From contig NZ_FOSS01000003.1 of the NCBI RefSeq assembly GCF_900114355.1, forward strand, positions 183,215-247,214: DNA of 64,000 bases. Direction: 5' to 3'. The number at the start of each line of letters is the position of its first letter. Within the stretch, counting starts at the first letter, position 1. The translations under genes and the position numbers were made by a program. Below, in pieces: positions 9,401 to 17,379 of this stretch. Under the pieces are notes generated by a model. The model made no database searches and was not told where the DNA came from. It saw only the letters and a list, made by a program, of their open reading frames with translations. Source of the DNA: Lysobacter sp. cf310 (GTDB taxonomy: Bacteria > Pseudomonadota > Gammaproteobacteria > Xanthomonadales > Xanthomonadaceae).

Positions 9401-10211
9401 AGAATTCGGCGAAGCCGGAGATCAGGTCCGCTTTGGTGAACACCACGTACACCGGCGCGAACACCTCCAGACGCTCGGTCAGCTCCTGTACGCGCTGGCG
9501 CAGGTTCTTGGCGAGTTCGATGGCGAACTCGGGTTTGCTGGCGGACAGCTCGGCGATCGAGGCGGCGATGATGATGCCGTTGATCGGCGCACGCGGCCGA
9601 TTCTTCTTGAGCAGGCCGAGGAAGGAGAACCATTCCTGGCGGTCTTCGGCGTTGACGGTGTAGCGGCCGGCCGTGTCCAGGACGATGCCTTCGGTGGTGA
9701 AGTACCAGTCGCAGTTGCGCGTGCCGCCCAGGCCGTGGATGACATTGCTGCGGTTGTCCTCGAACGGGAACCGCAGGCCGGAATTGAGGATGGCGGTGCT
9801 CTTGCCGGCGGCGGGATTGCCGATGATCACGTACCACGGCAGTTCGTAGAGCGCGGCTTCGCCCTTCATCACCCCGAGTTTGGAAGACTTGATGGCCTTG
9901 ACGGCCTCGTTCATGCGCTCGCGCAGCACTTCGGTCTCGGCGCGGGCGGCGGGCTTGGCGGCGGCCACGGCCTGGTTCGCCTGGGTCGCGACGATGCGTT
10001 CCAAGCGCTGCTCGGCGCGATGGGCGCGGAAGCTCTTGACCGTCCACCACAGCAGCCACAGGAACAACAGGACGATGGCGCCGATCGCGAGCCAGCCGCC
10101 CCAGGATACGAGCCGTTCGTAGCCGAAAGCGGCAAGCGCCACGCCCAGTACCGCGACCAGGGCGATACGGATGCGGTAGTCCATCAACCAATAGCGGAGC
10201 TTGCTCATCAT
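6411..10211 (-). CDS. tssM: T6SS inner-membrane ATPase-like subunit TssM (IcmF)
   Basis: This 1266-aa protein is the large subunit of the T6SS membrane complex that spans the periplasm and joins TssL to TssJ. Two membrane segments lie at about residues 16-30 and 38-57 and a third at about 435-455. A Walker A motif, GNPAAGKST, is at 131-139 in the cytosolic IcmF domain, so this is an NTP-binding version (some TssM have lost it). The periplasmic part holds the IcmF-related and C-terminal DUF1215-type regions and ends in an Ala/Thr/Pro-rich tail after FKGLQLPS. The start is MMSK, so one codon is uncertain. tagF follows one base downstream. Confidence 0.96.
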   Translation of the reverse strand: MMSKLRYWLMDYRIRIALVAVLGVALAAFGYERLVSWGGWLAIGAIVLLFLWLLWWTVKSFRAHRAEQRLERIVATQANQAVAAAKPAARAETEVLRERMNEAVKAIKSSKLGVMKGEAALYELPWYVIIGNPAAGKSTAILNSGLRFPFEDNRSNVIHGLGGTRNCDWYFTTEGIVLDTAGRYTVNAEDRQEWFSFLGLLKKNRPRAPINGIIIAASIAELSASKPEFAIELAKNLRQRVQELTERLEVFAPVYVVFTKADLISGFAEFFQGLDPSEREGVWGATLPYDPKGEAEALTAFDARFDELSEGLKEMSVAQMALRRGRELPPGLLTMPLEFAGIKPALRTFIATLFEDNPYQFKPVFRGFYFTSALQDGVAVQPTSERIAQQFSLGPRVGAGEPNPHGDKSHFVLGLFRKVIFADRQLVRRYASPTSVKLRYVAFFASVALLAIALTGWTVSYTANKQLVSNVAADLDKAVALQKGKTDLKSRIDALLVLQDRLTQLKAYREDHPLQLGLGLYQGERIEAKLRQEYFNGMRQLMLQPVATRLEGFLADVHAHRGDLKPIPVGGVGEDKAVTVIASESLYQEPSAANLDDAYNALKTYLMISDSGRSHIEAAHLNDQLTRYWRGWLEANRGNVPRESMSQVASKLMSFYVAESAEPNWPLVEPKFNLVEQARAALGPVMKGAPAVERVFAQIKQRAQVRFPPITVDSLLGEDAKNSGIAGSYAIPGAFSRTAWEQYVEDAVEEASSSQLSSTDWVLEQTVTSDLSLAGSPEHIAKELAAMYKAQYALEWRKFMRGVSVPEFGTFDQAATRTGSLADPAHSPLRKLLEAVNRETVWDNPGAEAAAKGLAKKGLIEWFNRVIMRRNTTGIPMQINPATGKQEPVPTGPIGAEFRGLARLMTPRDNNPPLIDEYFAALGKLHTRLNAIKTEGDPGPGARKLMQDTLENQNSELAEVASLVDEQIVSGLSETQREALRPLLMRPLISAFAALVRPAEGEINRAWTEQVYTPFQSTLASKYPFNTGASVEAAQADINTVFGASGAIANFSKDALGPLVVRRGNAISPRQWAQMGIALRPEFTSNLASWVAGEGSAAAAGPTAIFEVMPLPASGREYTVIVDGDSLRYRNTPPTWKTFQTPGPGAPGVTVSAVTMDGRTVEVFNSPGQNGMKRLFDAAQPVSLGKDHYRLTLGNSEASVAFELRVISTTRAAAPTTVGFKGLQLPSTVAGAGATAVPAPSAPVAIPAGTTAAGATTAPAVAREAR

Positions 10212-10334
10212 CAGGTTCGTCGTACTTCTGGCTCAGGTTGGATCGGGTGGGTTGGGTTCATTCGCGGGCGACGCGACGGTCGACGAGTACTGGGCCTACG
10301 ACGCCTGCCTGGACCACGACGCGCGAAGGATCGT

Positions 10335-11351
10335 TCAATGCTTCATCGCACAGGCCGCGTTCTTTCCGCCGTAGTCGCGGCAGGCTTTGATACGGCAATC
10401 GATGCCCGCGGTGGTGTTGGCTTTGGGGCAACGGCGCAGATCGCGCTGCAGCTTTTCGGCGCTGGCCAGGGGCTCGCTTACGCCGATCGGCTCGATGCGC
10501 GCAGGCGAGTTTCCGGCGGGGCCGGCGGAAGGCCCGGACGCGCCGGCCGCGTCGACCTGCTCGATCAAGGCATCCAGGACCTCATGATCGGCGCCGGTTT
10601 GCGGGCGTATCACTTTCGACTCCGGCCGCGCGGTGGGTACGGCCGGCGCGGTGAGGACAGCGGGAGCGCCGGGCGAGCTGATCGGCGTCGCCTCCGCCGT
10701 CACGATGTTGCTCAGCAAAGAATTTCCCAACGCCGTTTCGTCGCCTTCGCTCCTGGCCTTGACGGCCAAGGGCGCGGCGGCCTTGGCGGGAGCGTGCGTG
10801 CGCGCGACGGCGATCGCGCTCGAACCTGTCGCGGGTGTCGCGCGCTTGGCCGTGGCCGCGCTGCGCTTGTCCGGCGCGTTCGCGTCGTTGAAGGGGTTGG
10901 CGCGTTTGGCCGGTCGCTGCGGGTTCGCGCTTTCGCCGAACGGATTGGGGCCGGGCGTCGCGGGAACCGATTTGCCGCCGAACGGATTGTCGGCATCGAC
11001 GATGGCCGCGGTATCGGCGACCGCGGCGGCGGGAGCGGACGCCAGCGGATCGACGGCGGCGTCGGCCGAAGGAGACGATTGCGCGGACGGCGCAGGTGTC
11101 GACGACGCGATATCCGGACTGGCCGCGTCATCGAAAGCGTTCCAGGCGAACACGCCGCACAGCGCCAACACCGCGACAGCGAGCATCGCCAGCACCGGTC
11201 GTCGACGAAGATCGCGCGCGCTCGTCGTATGCGGCCGCCCCTGCTCAACGTCTGCTAGGATGCGGCCCGCAGCGGGCGCCTTGTCTGCTGCGCTCGCATC
11301 GCTGTTCGCCAATAGGCTGGGGCGATTCGGCTTGACCTTTTGCCGATCCAA
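10335..11351 (-). CDS. Single-pass Ala/Pro-rich membrane protein of the T6SS cluster
   Basis: I do not recognise this 338-aa protein. It has a basic cytosolic N-terminus (about 50 residues), one membrane segment (about 52-70, VLAMLAVAVLALCGVFAW), a long low-complexity Ala/Ser/Pro region, and a compact C-terminus with four cysteines (RRCPKANTTAGIDCR ... ACRDYGG ... CAMKH) that could form two disulphides in the periplasm. The linker carries three spaced NPF motifs (DNPFGG, PNPFGE, ANPFND), and a fourth, ANPFDD, ends the TPR protein encoded at 16746. The gene lies just upstream of tssM and diverges from tagX. A structural role that bridges envelope parts of the T6SS is my inference. Confidence 0.7.
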   Translation of the reverse strand: MDRQKVKPNRPSLLANSDASAADKAPAAGRILADVEQGRPHTTSARDLRRRPVLAMLAVAVLALCGVFAWNAFDDAASPDIASSTPAPSAQSSPSADAAVDPLASAPAAAVADTAAIVDADNPFGGKSVPATPGPNPFGESANPQRPAKRANPFNDANAPDKRSAATAKRATPATGSSAIAVARTHAPAKAAAPLAVKARSEGDETALGNSLLSNIVTAEATPISSPGAPAVLTAPAVPTARPESKVIRPQTGADHEVLDALIEQVDAAGASGPSAGPAGNSPARIEPIGVSEPLASAEKLQRDLRRCPKANTTAGIDCRIKACRDYGGKNAACAMKH

Positions 11352-11450
11352 GGCGGACTCCTTTCCTTATGACCTTGCACGGACATGTATGTCCGCTTGC
11401 ATTCTAACGGCAGCGGTCCGGTCGCAGTCAACGCGAAACGGCAAGTCGCG

Positions 11451-12371
11451 ATGCCTATTCATCAAGCTGAGGAAACTGTGATCGCAATCGCTATGGCGAT
11501 GTTTCTGATCTTGGCGGCGATGGCTGCGTGGCTGCTGCTGTTTCCATCGGCGCGTGACGATGCGCACGAATGGTTGCGCAGCGTGATTCGCAAGTTGCGC
11601 ACATCGATCGGTCGCGCCAGCGCGAAGGCGGCCACGCAGGCCGGCGATTCTTCTCGCGCCACTCGCGTGGCGAGCCAACGTACGGTTGGCATGTTGTGGC
11701 GCTATCGGTGGTCGCTGCTGGCCGCGGCGATGCTGCTCGGCCTGCCGCCGCTGATCGTTCTGTTGGTCCGTCACGACAGCGTGCACCTGGCGTCCTTCGA
11801 GACCGGTTACACCGATCCCGTCGGCAACCCGCAGATCCTCGAGCTGTTGAATGGCGAGCGCCTGGTGCCGCCGCCGGCGCTGCCGCCGGAAGTGTTCGTG
11901 ATCGCCGAGGCTGAACGGCAACAGCTGGATCGGGTCGCGGCGGAACTGGTGCCGGACAAGATCGTCAGCGCCGATCGCCGTTGGGACGCGATCGATCCGG
12001 CTTTCCAGCAACGCGTGCTGGTCATCTACGCCCTGATGAAGCAGCGCGGTTACGACATGGCCCTGGTTGAGGGCTATCGCAGCCCGGCGCGCCAGGCCGA
12101 GCTGGCCGCCGCCGGCAAGGCCACCCGCGCCAAGGCGGGGCAGAGCTGCCATCAATACGGATTGGCCGTCGACAGCGCGATCCTGAAGGACGGCAAGCTG
12201 CAGTGGAACATGAACGACGATTGGGTGCGCGAAGGCTACTTTCTCTATGGCGAACTCGCCGAGCAGGCCGGTCTGAGCTGGGGCGGCAACTGGCGTTCGA
12301 TCAAGGATTACGTTCACGTCGAAGCCAAGACCGCATGCCGCGATGCGCGCCGCAGGGCAGGGCACGGCTGA
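11451..12371 (+). CDS. tagX: Membrane-anchored M15 peptidoglycan peptidase, TagX-like
   Basis: The chosen ATG gives a 306-aa protein. An N-terminal membrane segment (about residues 8-28, VIAIAMAMFLILAAMAAWLLL) is followed by a second hydrophobic stretch (about 75-95, RWSLLAAAMLLGLPPLIVLLV) and a periplasmic M15/VanY-type domain. The Zn-site motifs are visible: VEGYRSPARQAEL, SCHQYGLAVDSA (the SxHxxGxAxD motif) and YVHVEA near the end. TagX of Acinetobacter is a T6SS peptidoglycan L,D-endopeptidase with an M15-type domain, thought to open the wall for assembly. It is encoded on the opposite strand inside the leftward T6SS arm, diverging from the 338-aa gene. An upstream in-frame ATG at 11385 has no advantage. 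Confidence 0.85.
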   Translation: MPIHQAEETVIAIAMAMFLILAAMAAWLLLFPSARDDAHEWLRSVIRKLRTSIGRASAKAATQAGDSSRATRVASQRTVGMLWRYRWSLLAAAMLLGLPPLIVLLVRHDSVHLASFETGYTDPVGNPQILELLNGERLVPPPALPPEVFVIAEAERQQLDRVAAELVPDKIVSADRRWDAIDPAFQQRVLVIYALMKQRGYDMALVEGYRSPARQAELAAAGKATRAKAGQSCHQYGLAVDSAILKDGKLQWNMNDDWVREGYFLYGELAEQAGLSWGGNWRSIKDYVHVEAKTACRDARRRAGHG

Positions 12372-12425
12372 GGGCGCGGCTCTCGCGTCGCAACGCACGG
12401 GGATACGCCGGCGCCGCGCCATGAT

Positions 12426-13487
12426 TCAGTCCTCGCCGTTGCCGGCCTCGGCGTCCAAGGTTTCCAGCATGTGCTCCAGCGTGGAGTGGTCCTTGACCAC
12501 GCGCTTGAGCCAAACGTGCAGCGGCATCTCGCCCCAGCGTGCGGCCTTCTCGGCCAAATAGGCGACCGGACTATGCGGTTCGGTCTGGCGGAAGAATTCG
12601 GCCACCCGACGCAGTTGCGCAATGGCCTCTCGGCGGTTGTTGATCGCAGCGTTCACGTCGCCGGACAAGGGGGCCGTATCGGCCACGCGCTGGGCGGGGG
12701 CGACCGTCGTCTCCGTGTACGTGGAGACGGTGGAACCACCGGCGTCGCCGTCGAACAACACGCCCGCCTCGCGGGAAAAACGCATCGCCGCTTCCCGCAC
12801 CAACTGCATCTGCTCGCGCAGGCTGGCGAAGCTCGGGCTTTCCTGACCCAGGCGCGCGTCCACGACCTGCTCCAATGCGGCCAGCGCTTCCTGGCAATCG
12901 GGCACGGTCGCGGCCAAGCGCACATAGAACGCATGCGGCGTGTCGCGCCTGGCGGCATCGAAGCGTTCCATCGACAGCCCGGTACCGGCATCGCTCTCGC
13001 TGCGACGGTTGCGCGCGGCTTCGAAATCGGCCAGGCCGTAACGGCCCTGCGCCGACTGCACCAGCGGCAATCTGCGCACCCACAGCTCGGCGTTGGTCAG
13101 CAACCAGGCGACGTTGCCGACGCGTTGTTCCAGATCGCCGTCCTCCACCTGTGGGTGCACCTCTTCCCAGTACCGCTCCAGCAGGCCGGTCATCACCCTG
13201 AGCCCGTCGGCCAGGCCGGCGAAGGACTGGGTCTGCATCTGCGCCTCGGCCAGCCACGACGCCAGCCGCAGATCCTTGCTGCGTTCGCGCAGCAGCTTGG
13301 CGCAGCGATGGGCCACGCCGTGCCAGTCGGCGGACTTGAGATCGGTGACCCATTCGCCTTGTTCCAGGGTCGGATCGTCGGCGCGACGCGCTTCGACCAC
13401 CGCGTCGAAATCGGCGGAGAAGGACAAATCCTCGCCAGCCGGTGAGACATCGGAAATAGGAGCGAGCAGTTCTTCCAGTGAGGTCAT
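12426..13487 (-). CDS. tssA: T6SS baseplate/cap protein TssA
   Basis: The 353-aa protein begins with the ImpA_N domain: LLAPISDVSPAGEDLSFSAD, then the DWHGVA and LLRERSKDLRLASWL helices typical of TssA. The middle links through an acidic, Thr-rich segment (about 240-270) to a C-terminal helical domain with EPHSPVAYLAEKAARWGEMPL, the conserved end of the short TssA class. TssA primes sheath/tube assembly on the baseplate. It is the last gene of the tssJ-K-L-A run and faces tagX tail to tail, with 54 bases between the stop codons. Confidence 0.95.
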   Translation of the reverse strand: MTSLEELLAPISDVSPAGEDLSFSADFDAVVEARRADDPTLEQGEWVTDLKSADWHGVAHRCAKLLRERSKDLRLASWLAEAQMQTQSFAGLADGLRVMTGLLERYWEEVHPQVEDGDLEQRVGNVAWLLTNAELWVRRLPLVQSAQGRYGLADFEAARNRRSESDAGTGLSMERFDAARRDTPHAFYVRLAATVPDCQEALAALEQVVDARLGQESPSFASLREQMQLVREAAMRFSREAGVLFDGDAGGSTVSTYTETTVAPAQRVADTAPLSGDVNAAINNRREAIAQLRRVAEFFRQTEPHSPVAYLAEKAARWGEMPLHVWLKRVVKDHSTLEHMLETLDAEAGNGED

Positions 13488-13589
13488 GGGCGGCTTCCTG
13501 CGTGGTGCAAGCGTCGGTCGATCTGCGCGGGTCGGGCGCGTCGGGCGGACGCCACGCTACGGCCAGCGACGGCGAGATGCCGGCGCGGG

Positions 13590-14375
13590 TCAGGGCAAGG
13601 TAATGGTCAGGTGCGCGGTGCGCGCCGGCATCTGCACGACGTTGTCGTACGCGGCCAGCCGTTGTTCCGTACTGCGCCCCAGCATGGCGTTCATCATCAT
13701 GAAAGCGAACAATCCCGCCGCCGCCAGCAGCACGGCCGGCGCCCACATCGGCACCACCCGGCGCAGCGCGTGCGCGATCTTGTCCGGCGGCAAGGCGTGC
13801 GGCGCGAAGCCCGCGCGCCTGCCCTTCAGGGACGCGATTTCATCGCCGAGACGGGCGGTGAGATAGCCGAGCTTTTCCGTGCCCTCCAGCCGATACTTGC
13901 CCTCGAAACCCAGCAGCAGGCAGTAGTGGTACACCTCCAGCGACGGCAGGCGCGCCGCACCCTGCAGGCGCAGCTGCTCCAGGCGATCGAAGAAATGCTC
14001 GCCGGCCAGGTGTTCCCCGAACAGGCGCAACTGCAGCGGGTGCAGTTCCCAGGTGTCGCGCAGCGCCGAGGGTTGCGACAGGATGACCTCGTCCACCGCC
14101 GCGCAGAACGCGTACTTGGACGCATACACGTCCTCGGCCGGAATGTTCAGCTTGGCCGCGCCGCGCTCGGCGCTCTCGAGGAAGCGTTGCACGGCCTGCA
14201 CGAAGGTCTCCTCGCTGGCGGGCAACTGCCCGCGCTTGAGCAGCATCAGCAGATAGAAGCCTTCGGACATCAGGTCGAGGAGGCTGCGCGCCGGCGCGGA
14301 TGCGGGTGCGGCGGCCGCCATCGCCGGAGTCAGCGAGGGCATGGGTTGCGGCGCGGACGATGGGTTGTAGTTCAT
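13590..14375 (-). CDS. tssL: T6SS inner-membrane subunit TssL (DotU/IcmH)
   Basis: This 261-aa protein has a short Pro/Ala N-terminus and a cytosolic DotU domain (about residues 30-200) with the AFCAAVDEVIL motif and the EVYHYCLLLGFEGKYR helix. One membrane anchor follows near the C-terminus (about 218-236, MWAPAVLLAAAGLFAFMMM) and only some 25 periplasmic residues remain. It therefore lacks the peptidoglycan-binding OmpA extension of long TssL forms, a task probably taken by the OmpA-like protein at 4507. It sits between tssK and tssA in the leftward operon. Confidence 0.95.
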   Translation of the reverse strand: MNYNPSSAPQPMPSLTPAMAAAAPASAPARSLLDLMSEGFYLLMLLKRGQLPASEETFVQAVQRFLESAERGAAKLNIPAEDVYASKYAFCAAVDEVILSQPSALRDTWELHPLQLRLFGEHLAGEHFFDRLEQLRLQGAARLPSLEVYHYCLLLGFEGKYRLEGTEKLGYLTARLGDEIASLKGRRAGFAPHALPPDKIAHALRRVVPMWAPAVLLAAAGLFAFMMMNAMLGRSTEQRLAAYDNVVQMPARTAHLTITLP

Positions 14376-14454
14376 GACTTCCTTGACTTTTCTGCGTCTG
14401 GACCGTGGTTCGTACGCGGGCGAGCGTGTACGACGCGCCCGCGGCAGACGGGCT

Positions 14455-15789
14455 TCAGGGCGCCAGCACGATCAGTTCCATCTTCAAATCGCGCACACCC
14501 GCCGGCACGTAGATCATCGCCGACTGCGCCTTCAACATGCGCTCGTACAGCGGGCCGCGCGGCTCAAGCGCGAAATACTGACTGCCTGGACGCACCGGAA
14601 TGGCGGCGGGCACCTGCGGGACATGGGCCAGCTTCACGCCCGGCAAGGCCGACAGCACGCACTTCTCGACATCGTCCGGCGCGCCGATCTTGAATCGCAC
14701 CGGCACCGTCTGCACCAACTCCGGCGCCGGCAGATCCGCGGACACGCAGACATAGAACTGCGACTTGTCGTCGATCTTCTGCGAATCCAGCCGCCCCAGA
14801 TGGAACGAGGGCTTGACCTCGTTCAGCGCGATCTGGAAGTAGCGCGCCGAGATCACGGTATCGATCAGCTCGCGGATCATGCCGAACAATCGGTCGAAGC
14901 CGCCCTGCGGATCGGCATGGTCGTAAGCGGGCAGGTCGGCGAGCGCGTAGCCCTTGGAGAAGGTGAGCAGCGCGCCGGCCAGCCGCAGCAATTCGGCGAA
15001 CAGCCGCTCCGGATGCAGGCCCGGGTGCCGGAACAGATGCCCCAAGGCGGCGAAACCGGAGTTGGCGGTGTGCAGCAACCAGAACGAGGCGATGTCGCCG
15101 GAACGGAACTCGATCACATGCTGCGAGGGTTCGCGATGATGCCCGTACAGGGCGTCCACCTTGGCCTGCAACACATCCAGCAGGCGGCGCAGTTCCAGCT
15201 GCAGCACCGGCGAGGCGGCGATGGAGAGGCTGGGCGCGATGAAACCGTCGTCCAGCTCGAAGCCGCCGGTCGAGGTACGCCGCACGCGCGCGATCGGCAA
15301 GGTGCTGAACGGATCGCGCGGTTCTTCGCTGGTGAGCAGGCGCACGCTCTTGCGCAGGAACGCCAGCTCGGCTTCGGCGGCGTCGGTATACAAATCGCTG
15401 GTCGCGTGGCTGGCCTGCACGAAACGCGACGCCGACGACTCGCCGGCGATCGCGCAGTTGCCGCCGTGGTCCTTCAGCAAGGGCAGGGCCAAGTGAATGG
15501 TGGTGTGCTGAACGCCCGCCGGCAGCCCGGTCAGCGCCAACGGTTCGGGGAGTTCGTCGTCCGTGGGGGCGTGATAAATCTCACCGTCGGGGAAGATCGC
15601 CGACAGCTGCAGGGCGCGCACGGTGCCGCTGGCCAGGCTTTGTTCGTCGAAACGGGCCGAACGCAGGCCCCAGCCATAGGGATGCAGCGCCGCGGCCACG
15701 TTCTGCAATCGCGCCTCGTGGTACGCGTCCTGGCGCTGGAAATGCTGCGGACGCAGGAACAAACCTTCGCCCCAGAAAACTTTCGACAT
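14455..15789 (-). CDS. tssK: T6SS baseplate protein TssK
   Basis: The start MSKVFWGEGLFLRPQHFQ is the textbook N-terminus of TssK, which is why I take the ATG at 15789 rather than the in-frame ATG 12 codons upstream; it gives 444 aa. TssK forms trimers that join the baseplate to TssL/TssM. The phage receptor-binding-like shell region and the C-terminal domain that ends KMELIVLAP are intact. tssJ lies upstream with about 147 bases between, and tssL follows. Confidence 0.95.
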   Translation of the reverse strand: MSKVFWGEGLFLRPQHFQRQDAYHEARLQNVAAALHPYGWGLRSARFDEQSLASGTVRALQLSAIFPDGEIYHAPTDDELPEPLALTGLPAGVQHTTIHLALPLLKDHGGNCAIAGESSASRFVQASHATSDLYTDAAEAELAFLRKSVRLLTSEEPRDPFSTLPIARVRRTSTGGFELDDGFIAPSLSIAASPVLQLELRRLLDVLQAKVDALYGHHREPSQHVIEFRSGDIASFWLLHTANSGFAALGHLFRHPGLHPERLFAELLRLAGALLTFSKGYALADLPAYDHADPQGGFDRLFGMIRELIDTVISARYFQIALNEVKPSFHLGRLDSQKIDDKSQFYVCVSADLPAPELVQTVPVRFKIGAPDDVEKCVLSALPGVKLAHVPQVPAAIPVRPGSQYFALEPRGPLYERMLKAQSAMIYVPAGVRDLKMELIVLAP

Positions 15790-15936
15790 CCTGCTCACGA
15801 TGACCGCTCTTCCTTGTTCATCCATGTGAATCCATCGACCTTGGCACCTGCTCTTCAGCCAGTCTCGACCCTATCGGATACGGCACCACGATCGTCCATC
15901 AAAGCCGGCGGCGCCGTCTATGCGCCGATCGGCTTC

Positions 15937-16512
15937 TTAGCCGCGCGGACAGCTCGCGCCCGAGAGGCTGTGCGCCTCGCTCGCCAGTTTCGTGGTCAGC
16001 GCCTCGCCGCTGGTGGTGGTCATCGCGCAGGCGTGCAGCCCAAGACGGATGCCGCTCTTGGCCGCTTTCTTGGTATCGAAGGTGAACCGCCAGCGCACCG
16101 CCGCGGGTGTGCGGAACAGCGCGACGATGCCGACCTGACCGGCGTCGGGAGCGACGCGCTCGATCAATTCATGATCCTGACCAGGCATCACCAGGATCTC
16201 GGTCACCTTCACCAGGTCCGCTCCCAGCGCCGATTTCTCGCTGTTTTCATCGAGGAAGGCGGAGTAGGGCGCCTGCTCGAAGGCCGTGGTGCTCTTGAGC
16301 TGGTAGACCTTGACCACCAACGCCAATCCTTTCGTGCCATTACCCGCATTCAAGTTTTGCGCCGCGAGCAGTTCCAACGGAACCACCTTCTCTTTCGGCT
16401 GGGGTGTCTTCAGTCCGGCGATCTCCATGGCCTTGCCGCAGCCAGACAGCGCCAGCACCAGAACGCTACAAAACATTGCAAGCGCAATGTTCCGGAAAGA
16501 ATGCAAGTCCAT
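15937..16512 (-). CDS. tssJ: T6SS outer-membrane lipoprotein TssJ
   Basis: The 191-aa protein has a short signal peptide with a clear lipobox, LALSGC (Cys at about residue 25), and a transthyretin-like TssJ core: LVVKVYQLKSTTAFEQAPYS, then DLVKVTEILVMPGQ and a Cys-Pro end. TssJ anchors the TssM periplasmic end to the outer membrane. Residue after the lipobox Cys is Gly, so outer-membrane sorting is expected. It is the first gene of the leftward T6SS arm and diverges from the TPR-tssB arm. Confidence 0.94.
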   Translation of the reverse strand: MDLHSFRNIALAMFCSVLVLALSGCGKAMEIAGLKTPQPKEKVVPLELLAAQNLNAGNGTKGLALVVKVYQLKSTTAFEQAPYSAFLDENSEKSALGADLVKVTEILVMPGQDHELIERVAPDAGQVGIVALFRTPAAVRWRFTFDTKKAAKSGIRLGLHACAMTTTSGEALTTKLASEAHSLSGASCPRG

Positions 16513-16745
16513 TTGACGACTCTTGGCGGGGGATGACGTATCCGTGACGACTAATCACGTTGACGATGCGGAGAAGACTACTATACCGTTGGCTGGAAAG
16601 CGCATGATCTGACTATCCTGCACGCGTGATAGATGTCACGTTAAACGTCAGATGAAACATCGCGTTAAACGCATGTCGATTTGCCGCTAACATTTCGCTA
16701 ACGCTCAGCGCACAGGATTGAGCGAGTACACAAGGAGGTGAGGCC
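16513..16745. promoter_or_regulatory. Divergent T6SS control region
   Basis: This 233-bp spacer separates the start of tssJ (leftward) from the start of the TPR gene (rightward), so it must hold promoters of both T6SS arms. It is AT-richer than the genes beside it. It contains two odd-length palindromes (annotated separately) and two direct GCTAAC copies 11 bp apart around 16685-16701. An AAGGAGGTGAG ribosome site precedes the ATG at 16746. I cannot assign -10/-35 boxes with confidence. Confidence 0.6.
16638..16672. promoter_or_regulatory. Tandem 11-bp palindromes, candidate operators of the T6SS arms
   Basis: ACGTTAAACGT (16638-16648) and GCGTTAAACGC (16662-16672) are each perfect inverted repeats around a central A and share the core CGTTAAACG. 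Their centres are 24 bp apart. They stand 74-108 bp upstream of the TPR-gene ATG and 126-160 bp upstream of the tssJ ATG. A dimeric regulator binding twice in the divergent promoter would explain them; the regulator is not identifiable from the window. Confidence 0.5.
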
Positions 16746-17342
16746 ATGAAGCCGTTTCCGTTGATCCGACGCAACGTCGCCATGATCGTGATGGCCGCGT
16801 TGCTGGCGGCTGCCGGCGGCGATGCGTTGGCGGCCAAGAAGCCGCGCACGCGCGACTACGAGCCGCACATGAAGAAGGCCGAAGCCTACGCCCGGGTCGG
16901 AAAGGTCGAGGACGCACTGATCGGTTTCGACAATGCCGCCCAGGCCGACCCCACCCGCAAAGAGCCGTGGGTACGCACAGCGCAGTTGCAATTCGATGCC
17001 GGCCACTACGGCCGCGCCATCGTGTCCGCGGAGGAAGTGCTGCGACGCGATCCCAACGACAAGATCGCCGACAGCATCCTGACCGTGGGCGGCCTGCGCG
17101 TGGCGGCGCAATCGCTGCAGCGTCTGCAAGCCAACGGCGGCCTCAATTCGCCCACCGCGCGCAAGGAAGCCGAGGTGCTGGCGCGGACGATGCGCGCCAC
17201 GATGGGCTCGGCGGTGTTCGTCAACGCCTACGAAGGCGGCCCAGGCCCGGTCAAGTCCAAACGCCCCAAGCCGCGCCCCAAGGCCGCGGCGCCCAAGCCC
17301 GCCGTCAACGCCAATCCGTTCGACGATCCTAACGGCGGCTGA
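16746..17342 (+). CDS. Periplasmic TPR protein leading the tssBC operon
   Basis: This 198-aa protein has a signal peptide (about residues 1-29, hydrophobic core VAMIVMAALLAAAGGDALAA) and two to three TPR-type helix pairs (about 35-110: HMKKAEAYARVGKVEDALIGF, then DAGHYGRAIVSAEEVLRRDPND). The C-terminus is Lys/Pro-rich and ends ANPFDDPNGG, an NPF motif also present three times in the 338-aa protein at 10335. It has an excellent ribosome site (AAGGAGGTGAG) and lies 37 bases before tssB. A periplasmic TPR protein at the head of the sheath operon suggests an accessory part of the envelope complex; I know no named family for it. Confidence 0.75.
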   Translation: MKPFPLIRRNVAMIVMAALLAAAGGDALAAKKPRTRDYEPHMKKAEAYARVGKVEDALIGFDNAAQADPTRKEPWVRTAQLQFDAGHYGRAIVSAEEVLRRDPNDKIADSILTVGGLRVAAQSLQRLQANGGLNSPTARKEAEVLARTMRATMGSAVFVNAYEGGPGPVKSKRPKPRPKAAAPKPAVNANPFDDPNGG

Positions 17343-17379
17343 CCATTCGCAACACGACAGGGACACGCAGGAGATTGCA

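Noticed and set aside
6408-11258. Very long open frame antisense to tssM
   Set aside because: High GC empties the antisense frames of stops; the composition is Arg/Gly/Ala-rich with no recognisable domain, while tssM on the other strand is certain.
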